Source: an uncultured Kiritimatiellota bacterium
GTDB lineage: Bacteria > Verrucomicrobiota > Kiritimatiellia > RFP12 > UBA1067
Direction of reading: 5' to 3'
Assembly: GCA_934654805.1 (NCBI GenBank)
Contig: CAKUGW010000001.1
Coordinates: 41,417 to 105,416 of the forward strand
DNA: 64,000 nucleotides
Of this stretch, positions 24,073-32,281 are shown one piece after another (the stretch's first letter is position 1; each line of letters starts with the position of its first letter). Below the pieces are notes generated by a model. It made no database searches, was not told the origin of the DNA, and was given only the letters and a program-made list of their open reading frames with translations. The position numbers were made by a program, and so were the translations under genes.

Positions 24073-24102
24073 TGACAGACGACCCGAAATTTTGATATAC
24101 TT
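24073..24102 (+). promoter_or_regulatory. Consensus promoter of tRNA-Val
   Basis: TTGACA (24073-24078), 18-bp spacer, TATACT (24097-24102), 13 bp before the tRNA. It is the only perfect -35 found in the window. Confidence 0.85.
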
Positions 24103-24115
24103 CCAACCCATATCG

Positions 24116-24189
24116 GGCGATTAGCTCAGTTGGTTAGAGCATTACCTTCACACGGTAGGGGTCACTGGTCCGAGTCCAGTATCGCCCAC
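24116..24189 (+). tRNA. tRNA-Val (anticodon CAC)
   Basis: Acceptor GGGCGAT pairs with ATCGCCC, the D-arm is TAGCTCAGTTGGTTAGAGC, and the anticodon loop TTCACAC gives CAC (reads GUG). The discriminator is A at 24189. The next bases are CCC, so CCA is not encoded, unlike the minus-strand tRNAs. Confidence 0.92.
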
Positions 24190-24428
24190 CCTCCCTCTTG
24201 AAGCGTTTCTCATCGCCCATGGCGGCGCTCGCCTGCCGCCGTGGGAGGCGAACGTGTCAGGCCCCGAAACGTGTCAGACCAGGAAACGGAAATGGCCTCC
24301 AGTGGCCGAGAAACAGAAAGGGTCACCAGTGGCAGGGGCGCCGTGTGAGTCGCCTTTTGCCAACTCTGGGGAAAAGGCATGCAAACGTTCGGAAATCTGC
24401 CGTGAAACCGCTTGGCGGCAGTTTATGC
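24190..24428. other. Intergenic between tRNA-Val and the HgdC-HgdB-type gene
   Basis: About 240 bp with no gene. A hairpin CCATGGCGGC/GCCGCCGTGG (about 24218-24244) may terminate the tRNA transcript, although no T-run follows. Confidence 0.45.
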
Positions 24429-24434
24429 TATAAT
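24424..24434 (+). promoter_or_regulatory. Extended -10 promoter of the activase-dehydratase fusion gene
   Basis: TATGC-TATAAT with the hexamer at 24429-24434, 57 bp before ATG 24492. Confidence 0.6.
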
Positions 24435-24491
24435 ATGCGCTCTTTTTTAGGGAAGCCTAGAAATGAACGTCCAGAGGAACCTGCTGCACAA

Positions 24492-26573
24492 ATGAAAACG
24501 TATCTCGGCATCGACATCGGCTCGACGACCTTCAAGGCCGTCCTTCTCTCGGAAGACGGCAAGGTCTTGCGGTCCGTCTACAAGCGCACGCAGCCCGTCG
24601 AGGCCGGCAAGGTCGCCTGCACGGGCCGCTGCAGCGCGTGCGGCTGCTGCTCGGGCGGCGCGGTGAAGCGCCTCGCGCTGGAGTTCCTCAAGGTCGCCGG
24701 CACGGGCTTCGACCAGATCGCCGCGACCGTCGTCACGGGCAGCCAGATCGTCGAGGACACGAAGCGGTTCATCCCCTACGACTTCCAGGTGAGCGAGGTG
24801 ACGGCGCACGTCGCCGGCGCGAAGTTCCTGCACCCCGACGTCGACGCGATCATCGACTGCGGCGGGCAGGACTCGAAGTGCATGGTCTACAACCCGCCGA
24901 TGAACCTCTGGACGAGCATGATGAGCGGCGTCTGCGCGGCCGGGACGGGCAGCTTCCTCGACTCCGTCGCCCAGAAGCTCGGCGTGAAGATCGAGGACGT
25001 CGCCGACCGCGTGAACTACGACTCGAAGACCGAGTTCAGCTCCGTCTGCGCCGTCCTCTCGGCGACGTCGATCAACAAGTTCAAGAATCGCGTGCCGATC
25101 GGCGACCTGCTCGCGGGCGCGTGCAAGGCCCAGGCGCGGACGATCCTGAACTCCGTCGGCCAGCTGCTCCTGAACGCCCCCGGCCGCAAGATCCTCTTCC
25201 AGGGCGGCGTCGCGTTCAACAAGGCCGTCGCCTACTTCCTCGGCAAGCTCACCGGCAGCGAGATCATCATCCCGCAGTACCACGAGGTCATGGGCGCCTT
25301 GGGCGCGGCCGTCATCGCCCGGCAGCTCGACGGCCTGAAGGGCGCCGGCAAGCTCGACCTCGCGAAGGTCGAGTACGAGCCGACGCGCGGCAGGTCCGTC
25401 CTCCTGCGCATCAAGTCGACGAAGCACGACTTCTTCTCGAAGGACGCGTCGAAGCCGCTCGTCTGGCGCAACCTCTTTTTCCCGACGGAGATCCTGAACG
25501 CGATGGACTGCCGCGTGCGGACGCTGGAGACGTACGCTGCGCTCTTCGGCCGCCGGGCGGACAAGGTGAAGGAGGCCCTCGGCCGCGCCGCGCAGAAGGG
25601 CTTCGACGGGCAGACCTGCTCGTTCCTCCGCATGCTGGAGGGCATGGACCTCGAGAGGCCCGACTTCATCGTCTCGACCGTCCAGCCCTGCCAGCAGGCC
25701 GAGCGCGTCTTCGCCGACCTCGCGCGCGAGCACAGGATCTCCGACCGGCTCTACTCGCTGCAGACGCCGATCAACGCGCATTCGCGCAACGCGGTCGAGA
25801 TGATGGCGGACGGTCTTGCGGAGGCCGTCTCGGAGATGGAGAAGGCGTTCGGGCGCAAGCTCGACCCGGCGCGGCTCGAGGAGGCGTGCGTCCTCTCGAA
25901 CGAGGCCGCCGCGCTCGCGAAGCGGTGCCAGGCGCTCCGCTTCACGTCGCCGCCGCTCGTGCGCGGCAGCGAGGCCGTGTACAACGCGATCGTCTTCTCG
26001 CAGCTCTGGGGCCGGCAGGATCTCGTCGACATCCAGAAGGCCTACCTCGAGGAGCTGCAGATGAAGAAGGAATGGGCCGAGACGCGCTATGCGATCGGCG
26101 ACACGCACCGCCTCCTCTGGCTTCACCTGCCGCCGTTCTACGACACGCGGCACCTCGACTACATCGAGACGACCTGCAACGCGCCGATCGTCTTCGAGGA
26201 GACGAACTTCGTCGGCTGGGAGCCGCTCGACCCGAAGGACCCGTACCGCTCGCTCGCGAAGAAGCTGCTGCAGTCGGGCTTCCTCGACCCGGAGCTGCGC
26301 GTCGAGTACGTCAAGCGCGCCGTCCCGGCGGGGCAGTTCAACGGCGTCATCCTCTACACGCACGGGTTCGGGCGCTGCTCGCTCGCCGACCGCGCGCTCT
26401 CGAAGCACCTGCGCGAGACGCTGGACGCGATCAACGTGCCGCTCCTGACGCTGGAGGGCGACTGCATGGACGCCTCGATCGACCCGTGCTCGACGGTGAC
26501 GAAGATCGCCTCGTTCGTCGAGGCGCTGAACGTCAACCGCTACGGCAACATCTTCGGCAAGGTGAAGGCCTGA
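24492..26573 (+). CDS. Fused HgdC-type ATPase activator and HgdB-type (2-hydroxyacyl-CoA dehydratase/double-cubane) protein
   Basis: The 693-residue protein joins two partners that are usually separate. Residues about 1-280 form an ASKHA ATPase of the BcrA/HgdC type: GIDIGSTTFKAV, IDCGGQDSKC, and the iron-sulfur cysteine motifs GVCAAGTGSFLD and SSVCAVLS. Residues about 310-693 resemble HgdB/double-cubane proteins, with cluster-type cysteines in VQPCQQAER, GRCSLADR and GDCMDASIDPC. Such pairs use ATP hydrolysis to inject low-potential electrons into a substrate at an iron-sulfur cluster. An additional cysteine cluster, CTGRCSACGCC (residues about 37-48), is unusual for HgdC. The substrate is unknown. 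mutS follows after 7 bp. Confidence 0.82.
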   Translation: MKTYLGIDIGSTTFKAVLLSEDGKVLRSVYKRTQPVEAGKVACTGRCSACGCCSGGAVKRLALEFLKVAGTGFDQIAATVVTGSQIVEDTKRFIPYDFQVSEVTAHVAGAKFLHPDVDAIIDCGGQDSKCMVYNPPMNLWTSMMSGVCAAGTGSFLDSVAQKLGVKIEDVADRVNYDSKTEFSSVCAVLSATSINKFKNRVPIGDLLAGACKAQARTILNSVGQLLLNAPGRKILFQGGVAFNKAVAYFLGKLTGSEIIIPQYHEVMGALGAAVIARQLDGLKGAGKLDLAKVEYEPTRGRSVLLRIKSTKHDFFSKDASKPLVWRNLFFPTEILNAMDCRVRTLETYAALFGRRADKVKEALGRAAQKGFDGQTCSFLRMLEGMDLERPDFIVSTVQPCQQAERVFADLAREHRISDRLYSLQTPINAHSRNAVEMMADGLAEAVSEMEKAFGRKLDPARLEEACVLSNEAAALAKRCQALRFTSPPLVRGSEAVYNAIVFSQLWGRQDLVDIQKAYLEELQMKKEWAETRYAIGDTHRLLWLHLPPFYDTRHLDYIETTCNAPIVFEETNFVGWEPLDPKDPYRSLAKKLLQSGFLDPELRVEYVKRAVPAGQFNGVILYTHGFGRCSLADRALSKHLRETLDAINVPLLTLEGDCMDASIDPCSTVTKIASFVEALNVNRYGNIFGKVKA

Positions 26574-26580
26574 ACGCCGC

Positions 26581-29034
26581 ATGTCCGCCGCCGAGCTGAC
26601 GCCGATGATGAGGCAGTACCTCGCGATCAAGCGCGAGGTGCCGCCGGGCGCGATCGTCATGTTCCGGCTCGGCGACTTCTACGAGATGTTCGGCGAGGAC
26701 GCGATCGTCGCCTCGCCGATCCTCGGCGCGACGCTCACGCACCGCAACGGCCAGCCGATGTGCGGCGTGCCGCACCACGCGCTCAACGCCTACCTCGCGA
26801 AGCTCATCCGCGCCGGGAAGACGGCCGCCCTCTGCGACCAGGTCGAGGACCCGAAGACCGCCAAGGGGCTCGTGCGCCGCGAGGTGACGCGCATCGTCAC
26901 GCCCGGCACCGTCACGGAGGACGGGCTGCTCGACGAGACGGCGAACAACTACGTCGCGGCCGTCTCGGGCCTCGGGCTCGCGCTCCTTGACCTTTCGACG
27001 GGCGAGTTCGTCGTGGAGCCGTTCGCGTCGCAGGAGAAGCTTGACGAGGCGCTCGCGCGCGACAGTCCCGCCGAGCTGCTGAAGCCGACGGACGCGAACA
27101 GCTGGACGTTCTCGCCCGACGCGGCATGGGACTGCCTGACGCGCCACTTCAAGGTGCTCGCGCTCGACGGCTTCGGCCTCACGGGGCGGACGGACCTCAT
27201 CTGCGCCGCCGGCGCGCTGCTCTACTACGTCGGAACGACCCTGCACCATTCGCTCGGCCACGTCCGCAAGGTGCGCATCCGCCAGTCCGACGACGCGCTC
27301 GTGCTCGATTCGGGGACGCTCCGCCACCTGCAGCTGCTGCCGGGCGGGGACGTCGCGAAGGACGCCTCGCTGCTCGGCGTCCTCGACGTCACGAAGACGC
27401 CGATGGGCGCGCGGACGCTGCGCGGCTGGATCGCGCGGCCCCTCGCGCGCGCGGCGGACGTGAACGCGCGGCTCGACGCCGTGCAGGCGTTCGTGGACGA
27501 CCGCGCCGCGCTCGCGCAGCTGCGCGGCCTGCTGACGGGCGTCCGGGACCTGGAACGGCTCGTCGCCAAGGTCGATTCCGGCCGCGCGAACCCGCGCGAC
27601 CTGAAGGGCCTCGCCGCGTCGCTCCGCCCGATCCCGGAGATTGTCGAAAAATTGCATGACGTGGGTGACGCGAGGGGCGCGAGCGACGCGCGGACACATC
27701 CCTCATCCCTCACCTCTCATCCCTCATCCCTCATCCCCCAGCCCGACGTCGTCTCGCTCATCGACCGCGCGATCGCCGAAGACCCGCCGGTCATGCTGTC
27801 CGACGGCGGCTTCATCGCGTCCGGCCATTCGGCGGAGCTGGACGAGCTGCGGCAGACCGCGACGGAGGGCCGCCAGTGGATCGCCGAGTTCCAGGCGCGC
27901 GAGCAGCAGCGCACGGGCATCGCGAAACTGAAGGTGAAGCACGTGCCCGCCTTCGGGTTCCTGATCGAGATCCCGAAGGCGTCCGTGGCGCAGGCCCCGG
28001 CGGACTACGTCCGGCGCCAGACGCTGACGACGGGCGAGCGATACGTGACGCCCGAGCTGAAGGAGTACGAGCAGAAGGTGCTGGGCGCGCACGACCGGGC
28101 CGTCGCGCTGGAGCAGCGGCTCTACAGGGACATCCTCGCGACGATCGCGGCGAAGACGGTCGAGATCCAGGAGGCGTCCCTCGCGCTCGGCGCGCTGGAC
28201 GCGACGCTTGCGCTCGCCGACCGCGCGCTCGCGGCGGGCTACGTGCGCCCGGAGGTGGACGCCTCGGACGTGCTGGAGATCGTCGACGGGCGGCACCCGG
28301 TCGTCGAGCAGCTGCCGGACGCGGAGCCGTTCGTGCCGAACGGCGCGTTCCTCAACACGACGACCGACCAGATCATGCTCATCACCGGGCCGAACATGGC
28401 CGGCAAGTCGACGTACATCCGGCAGGTCGCGACGCTCGCCGTGATGGCGCAGATGGGCTCGTTCGTGCCGGCGGCGAAGATGCGACTCGGCGTCCTCGAC
28501 CGCGTCTTCACGCGCATCGGCGCGAGCGACGACCTCGCGCGCGGCCGCTCGACCTTCCTCGTCGAGATGCAGGAGACGGCGAACATCCTCAACAACGCGA
28601 CGCCGAAGTCGCTCATCGTCCTCGACGAGATCGGGCGCGGCACGTCGACCTTCGACGGCATCTCGATCGCGTGGTCGGTCGCGGAATACCTCCACGGCAA
28701 GGCGCAGGCGAAGGCGAAGACGCTCTTCGCGACGCACTACCACGAGCTCACCGACCTCGCGGACACGTTCCCCGGCATCAGGAACTACACGGTGAAGGTG
28801 AAGGAGGAGGGCGGGCGCATCGTCTTCCTGCGGCGGATCGTCCCCGGCGTCGCCGAGAAGAGCTTCGGCATCCACGTCGGCGCGATGGCGGGGCTTCCGG
28901 CGGAAGTCGTCGCGCGCGCGGGCGAGATCCTGAAGAACCTGGAGGCGAACGAGCTGGACGTGAACGCGCCGAAGGCCGTGCGCAGGCCGCGCAAGCGCCT
29001 CTCGGACATGCCGGGGCAGATGACGTTCTTCTGA
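26581..29034 (+). CDS. mutS: DNA mismatch repair protein MutS
   Basis: The 817-residue protein is complete: mismatch-recognition GDFYEMFGEDA (about residues 31-41), connector, lever and clamp domains, then the ATPase with Walker A TGPNMAGKST (about residues 602-611), Walker B VLDEIGRGTS (about 680) and FATHYHELTDLA. It recognises mispairs and starts repair with MutL. An in-frame pyrimidine-rich insert in the lever region encodes THPSSLTSHPSSLIPQP (about residues 372-388). It begins 7 bp after the upstream gene and is probably co-transcribed with it. Confidence 0.97.
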   Translation: MSAAELTPMMRQYLAIKREVPPGAIVMFRLGDFYEMFGEDAIVASPILGATLTHRNGQPMCGVPHHALNAYLAKLIRAGKTAALCDQVEDPKTAKGLVRREVTRIVTPGTVTEDGLLDETANNYVAAVSGLGLALLDLSTGEFVVEPFASQEKLDEALARDSPAELLKPTDANSWTFSPDAAWDCLTRHFKVLALDGFGLTGRTDLICAAGALLYYVGTTLHHSLGHVRKVRIRQSDDALVLDSGTLRHLQLLPGGDVAKDASLLGVLDVTKTPMGARTLRGWIARPLARAADVNARLDAVQAFVDDRAALAQLRGLLTGVRDLERLVAKVDSGRANPRDLKGLAASLRPIPEIVEKLHDVGDARGASDARTHPSSLTSHPSSLIPQPDVVSLIDRAIAEDPPVMLSDGGFIASGHSAELDELRQTATEGRQWIAEFQAREQQRTGIAKLKVKHVPAFGFLIEIPKASVAQAPADYVRRQTLTTGERYVTPELKEYEQKVLGAHDRAVALEQRLYRDILATIAAKTVEIQEASLALGALDATLALADRALAAGYVRPEVDASDVLEIVDGRHPVVEQLPDAEPFVPNGAFLNTTTDQIMLITGPNMAGKSTYIRQVATLAVMAQMGSFVPAAKMRLGVLDRVFTRIGASDDLARGRSTFLVEMQETANILNNATPKSLIVLDEIGRGTSTFDGISIAWSVAEYLHGKAQAKAKTLFATHYHELTDLADTFPGIRNYTVKVKEEGGRIVFLRRIVPGVAEKSFGIHVGAMAGLPAEVVARAGEILKNLEANELDVNAPKAVRRPRKRLSDMPGQMTFF
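27694..27740. repeat. mutS: In-frame CTCATCCC-type repeat in mutS
   Basis: A pyrimidine tract of CATCCCT units encoding HPSSLTSHPSSLIP. It shares CCCTCACCTCTCA and the peptide LTSHP(S/P)SL with the debranching enzyme gene and CTCATCCCCCA with cysS. Confidence 0.75.
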
Positions 29035-29094
29035 TGCGGGGCGGCGTTCCGAAGAGCCCGATGCGCCCTGCCGGAGCCTTGCTGAAACGAGCGT

Positions 29095-30261
29095 TCAGGC
29101 TGGTGAATTCTCTGGGCCGTGAGCCCTCTTGTGCCGCCACTGGCCCATCGGCAGGCCGAAGCGCCGCTTGAAGACGGTCTGCAGGTGGGGAATGTCCGTG
29201 AAGCCGCAGATCCGCGCGACCTTCGCGGCGGGCAGCTGCGTCGAGACGAGCCGCTTCTTGACCTCCTCCAGCCGCGCCCGGAGGATCGTCTCCCGGATGG
29301 TCGCGCCCTGGCACTGGCGGAAGCGGAGGTCGGCGAGGCTCCGCGAGACGCCGAGGTGCCGCACGACGTCGGCGGTCGAGATCGGCTTCGTCGCGTTCTG
29401 CCGGATGTAGTCGAGCGCGGCGGTGATGAGGTGGACGGCCGGGCTGATCGGCGCGGTCGATTCGCGCTCGACGACGGTCTGCTCGTCGCAGATCTCGCAG
29501 CGGGGCCGGTCGCCTTCCCGGCTGCGCAGCATCCGCGCGAGCATCTTCGCCGCGAGCTGCCCGACGGTGTCGTGGCGCGGCAGGACGCTGCTGATCGTCG
29601 GCGAGTCGAACTCGCAGAGCAGCTCGTCGTTGTCCACGCCAAGCACCGAGACCTGGCCGGGCACGGCGAGCTTCGCGCGCTTGCAGGCCTCGATGACCTC
29701 CAGCGCCGTCGTGTCGCAGGCGGCCATGACGGCGGCGGGCTTGGGCAGCGAGCGAAGCCACGCCTTGAGCGGAAGGGTGCGGTCGTTCGGGTCGAAGACG
29801 AAGGCGGCGTGCCGCTTTGTGCGCACGGCTTCCGCGAAGGCCTCGGCACGGATGCGCGACCATCCGTGCTCGTCCTCCGTCGGGACGAAGCCGAACGAGC
29901 GGAAGCGGCCGAGCGACAGGAGGTACTCGCCGCCGAAGCGCGCGATGGCGGCGTTGTCGTTCTGGACGTAGGCGACGTTTGCCGGGGCGTCCGGGTCGTG
30001 CGTGCCGAAGACGACGACGGACGTCGCGTCGGGAACCGTGCCGGCGGGAAGGGCGAGATAGGTGTCCTCGTCGGTGACGATGCCGTGGTAGCCGCCGGCG
30101 CGGATGGCGCGCACGATGTTCGGCTCGACCGTCTTCTTGGCGATGCGCAGGTGCAGCCGCCAGTCTCCGCGCCGCCGCGCGCGCGAGGCGAACCCGGCGA
30201 GGAAGTCGCGCCCGGAGGCGATGGTCGAAGACCAGAGCAGGACGAGGATGTTCTTCTTCAT
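29095..30261 (-). CDS. XylR-type transcriptional regulator (LacI-like sensor domain plus AraC DNA-binding domain)
   Basis: The 388-residue regulator joins an N-terminal periplasmic-binding-protein-like sugar sensor (MKKNILVLLWSSTIASGRDF ... VSVLGVDNDELLCEFDSPTI) to a C-terminal AraC helix-turn-helix pair (VVRHLGVSRSLADLRF, KVARICGFTDIPHLQTVFKRRFG). XylR-type proteins control sugar-use genes in response to a bound sugar. The start at 30261 gives the normal family N-terminus; an upstream ATG at 30384 would run through the promoter and operators. It is transcribed divergently from the AAA ATPase gene. Its control region carries several operator-like dyads (30313-30408). The regulated genes are unknown; nearby sugar genes begin at 32 kb. 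Confidence 0.85.
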   Translation of the reverse strand: MKKNILVLLWSSTIASGRDFLAGFASRARRRGDWRLHLRIAKKTVEPNIVRAIRAGGYHGIVTDEDTYLALPAGTVPDATSVVVFGTHDPDAPANVAYVQNDNAAIARFGGEYLLSLGRFRSFGFVPTEDEHGWSRIRAEAFAEAVRTKRHAAFVFDPNDRTLPLKAWLRSLPKPAAVMAACDTTALEVIEACKRAKLAVPGQVSVLGVDNDELLCEFDSPTISSVLPRHDTVGQLAAKMLARMLRSREGDRPRCEICDEQTVVERESTAPISPAVHLITAALDYIRQNATKPISTADVVRHLGVSRSLADLRFRQCQGATIRETILRARLEEVKKRLVSTQLPAAKVARICGFTDIPHLQTVFKRRFGLPMGQWRHKRAHGPENSPA

Positions 30262-30312
30262 GGGCAGGCTGTCGCGGGATGGGCGTATTGTTCGGTCAGC
30301 GGTCTGTACATA

Positions 30313-30330
30313 ATGAGCGCCATTGCTCAT
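30313..30330. promoter_or_regulatory. 18-bp perfect inverted repeat, probable operator
   Basis: ATGAGC-GCCATT-GCTCAT lies immediately downstream of the minus-strand -10 (30331-30336), where it would cover the transcription start of the XylR-type gene. Autorepression is the simplest reading. Confidence 0.6.
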
Positions 30331-30341
30331 ATTGTAGCAAA
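30331..30341 (-). promoter_or_regulatory. Extended -10 promoter of the XylR-type regulator
   Basis: On the minus strand: TTTGC-TACAAT, hexamer at 30331-30336. The leader to ATG 30261 would be about 60 nt. Confidence 0.6.
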
Positions 30342-30345
30342 TTCT

Positions 30346-30408
30346 AATCACATTATTCAATCGGAAGACGTGATTGTCAATCACATTGTTCGATTGAAAA
30401 GCGTGATT
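30346..30408. repeat. Two tandem 30-bp AATCAC-N18-GTGATT operator-like repeats
   Basis: Copy 1 is 30346-30375 and copy 2 is 30379-30408 (33-bp period). Each has AATCAC at the left and GTGATT at the right around a related 18-bp core (ATTxTTCxATxGxAAxxC). They lie directly upstream of the regulator promoter, between the two divergent genes. Confidence 0.7.
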
Positions 30409-30414
30409 GATCGT

Positions 30415-30428
30415 GGGGACAGACCCCC
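30415..30428. repeat. GGGGACAGACCCC REP-like motif
   Basis: GGGG-ACAGA-CCCC mini-palindrome. Related GGGGACAG copies are at 32054-32087, 37439-37457 and, reversed, about 6860. Confidence 0.5.
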
Positions 30429-30507
30429 AGTGCGCATTAATATCCCTGTCAATAACTCAGTGTTTGATCGACTTATTGACGGTGATGGACAACTTTTGGC
30501 GTCATCC

Positions 30508-30536
30508 TTGTCAGTAACTCGGTCTTATGGTATACT
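30508..30536 (+). promoter_or_regulatory. Promoter of the AAA ATPase gene
   Basis: TTGTCA (30508-30513), 17-bp spacer, TATACT (30531-30536). The -35 lies inside TGTCAGTAACTCGGT (30509-30523), a near copy of TGTCAATAACTCAGT at 30447-30461, which may be a second regulator site. Confidence 0.7.
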
Positions 30537-30568
30537 GTTGACAAATTAATTGTTGAGGAGACAGAGCC

Positions 30569-31978
30569 ATGAACCTTCTTGGACGCTCACGCGAAACGCA
30601 AGCGCTCGACCGCGACCTTCAGAAAGGCGAATCTCAGTTTGTCGCCGTCTACGGGCGCCGTCGCGTCGGCAAGACCTATCTCATCCGCGAGCATTTCCAC
30701 AACCAGTTCTTCTTCACTCACACGGGGCTGCGCGGCGGCAACCTCAAGAGCCAGCTCATCGCTTTCCGCGCCTCGCTCATGAAATGCGGACACGTGAAAT
30801 GCCCCGCCCTCGCGAACTGGCTGGAGGCCTTCACCGAACTGAACAGGCTCGTCGAGGCGGGCGCGCCGGGACGCAAGGTCATCTTCATAGACGAACTGCC
30901 GTGGATGGACACGCCCAAGTCCGGCCTTGTCACCGGGCTCGAATACTTCTGGAATGCCCTGGCGTCGGCTCGGCCCGAACGCGACATCTTCCTCGTCGTC
31001 TGCGGCTCGGCCTCGTCTTGGATCGTCAAGAACCTCCTGAAGAACACGGAGGGCCTTTACGGACGCCTCACCGACCGCATTCATCTCAAGCCGTTCTCCC
31101 TGTCCGAATGCGAAGCATATGCGCACCGCCTGGGGCTCGACCTTTCGCGCGCGGAAGTCGCCGAGGCTTACATGGTCTTCGGCGGCATACCTTACTACTG
31201 GAGCCTCCTGCGATCGGATCTCTCCCTCGCCCAGAACATCGACGAGCTGCTGTTTGCGGCGGACGGCAAGCTGCGAAACGAGTTCGACTACCTGTATGCC
31301 TCGATCTTCAAGAATGCCGAACCGCACATGAAGGTCGTCGAGGCGCTGTTCGGGAAGAAGTCCGGGTTGACGCGCGAGGAGATCATCCAGGCGACCGGAC
31401 TCAAGAATGGCGGCAACTTCAAGACCGTCCTGGACGAACTCGAGCAGTGCGACTTCATCCGCAGCTACTGTCCCGTCGGCAAGCGGACGCGCGGAACCGT
31501 CTACCAGCTGATCGACGACTACACGCTCTTCTACTACACGTTCATCCGGAACCGTCCGAAAGACGACGCGGGCTTCTGGCTCAATGTGCTCGATTCGCCG
31601 CGCATCGCCAACTGGCACGGGTTGGCCTTTGAGCGCCTTTGCCTCCAGCACGTCAGTGAAATCAAGCGCGCGCTCGGCATCTCCGGGCTTCAGGTCACCG
31701 CGCACGCCTGGCGCGGCGAACACGCCCAGATAGACCTGCTGCTGAACCGCTCGGACAAGACGATCGACATCTGCGAAATCAAGTATGCCGAGGCGCCCTA
31801 CGAGATCGACAAGGCGGAACACGAGCGGCTTCTCGCCCGCAAGACCGCGCTTCAGGCCTCAATTCCCCTGCGCCGACGCTACCGGCTTGTCATGATCACG
31901 TTCGCCGGGCTCAAGCACAACAAGTACTGGAACGACGTCCAGGGCGAACTCGTCCTCGACGACCTGTTCTCGTCCTGA
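30569..31978 (+). CDS. AAA-family ATPase with C-terminal DUF234/PD-(D/E)XK-like domain
   Basis: The 469-residue protein matches the archaeal-type ATPase family also common in anaerobic bacteria. Walker A is YGRRRVGKTYLI (about residues 28-39), Walker B is VIFIDELPWMD (about 104-114) and a sensor-like VVCGSASSWI follows. A middle winged-helix region (about residues 255-330) precedes a C-terminal part with QIDLLLNRSDKTIDICEIKY, whose D...E-x-K pattern resembles restriction-type nucleases. The cellular role of the family is unknown; defence and mobile-DNA links have been proposed. GAGGAG gives a good ribosome binding site. Monocistronic, with its own promoter. Confidence 0.82.
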   Translation: MNLLGRSRETQALDRDLQKGESQFVAVYGRRRVGKTYLIREHFHNQFFFTHTGLRGGNLKSQLIAFRASLMKCGHVKCPALANWLEAFTELNRLVEAGAPGRKVIFIDELPWMDTPKSGLVTGLEYFWNALASARPERDIFLVVCGSASSWIVKNLLKNTEGLYGRLTDRIHLKPFSLSECEAYAHRLGLDLSRAEVAEAYMVFGGIPYYWSLLRSDLSLAQNIDELLFAADGKLRNEFDYLYASIFKNAEPHMKVVEALFGKKSGLTREEIIQATGLKNGGNFKTVLDELEQCDFIRSYCPVGKRTRGTVYQLIDDYTLFYYTFIRNRPKDDAGFWLNVLDSPRIANWHGLAFERLCLQHVSEIKRALGISGLQVTAHAWRGEHAQIDLLLNRSDKTIDICEIKYAEAPYEIDKAEHERLLARKTALQASIPLRRRYRLVMITFAGLKHNKYWNDVQGELVLDDLFSS

Positions 31979-32281
31979 CGGGCGGCTTGTTCACGAAAAC
32001 GCAAAAGACCGACAGCGCAAGCTCATCGCTTCAAGAGTTCGTGGGGAATTCGTGGGGACAGGCCTCCATCCGACGGGGTCTGTCCCCTGTTGAGAGCGGC
32101 CTGGACAGACGAATTTCGGTTGATGACTCGCCGTGCATTGTGAAAAACCGAATAAAACTCTTGTCTGAAAACGAATGCTTTTGATGGACGTTTGAGAAGC
32201 GTTTATGGTAAAATGCGCCCATCCTTTACGGAGTAGACGAAGTTGCAAACCAAACGCACCGACAAAGAAGAGGACGAAACG
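31979..32281. other. Intergenic with a REP-like hairpin and a promoter
   Basis: No gene seen. It holds the GGGGACAG/CTGTCCCC inverted repeat (32054-32087) and a weak extended -10, TATGG-TAAAAT (hexamer 32209-32214), 68 bp before the next gene. Confidence 0.55.
32054..32087. repeat. GGGGACAG...CTGTCCCC REP-like inverted repeat
   Basis: A 34-nt element with perfect 8-bp arms. It belongs to the GGGGACAG(A/G)CC motif family also at 30415 and 37439. Confidence 0.6.

Noticed and set aside
24218..24244. Rho-independent terminator after tRNA-Val
   Set aside because: The stem is good but there is no T-run after it, so I noted only a hairpin.
20921..27740. CRISPR array or tandem satellite as explanation of the repeat tracts
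   Set aside because: The tracts are single, short, inside genes, without regular spacer-repeat structure, and no cas genes are present.
29119..30549. Long plus-strand frame opposite the XylR-type regulator
   Set aside because: Antisense shadow of a well-supported minus-strand gene; it runs through the operator region and has no recognisable motif.
30569..31978. Part of a multi-gene anti-phage defence island
   Set aside because: The ATPase stands alone between a sugar-type regulator and a surface-protein gene. No nuclease, reverse transcriptase or restriction partner is adjacent, so a defence role cannot be supported here.
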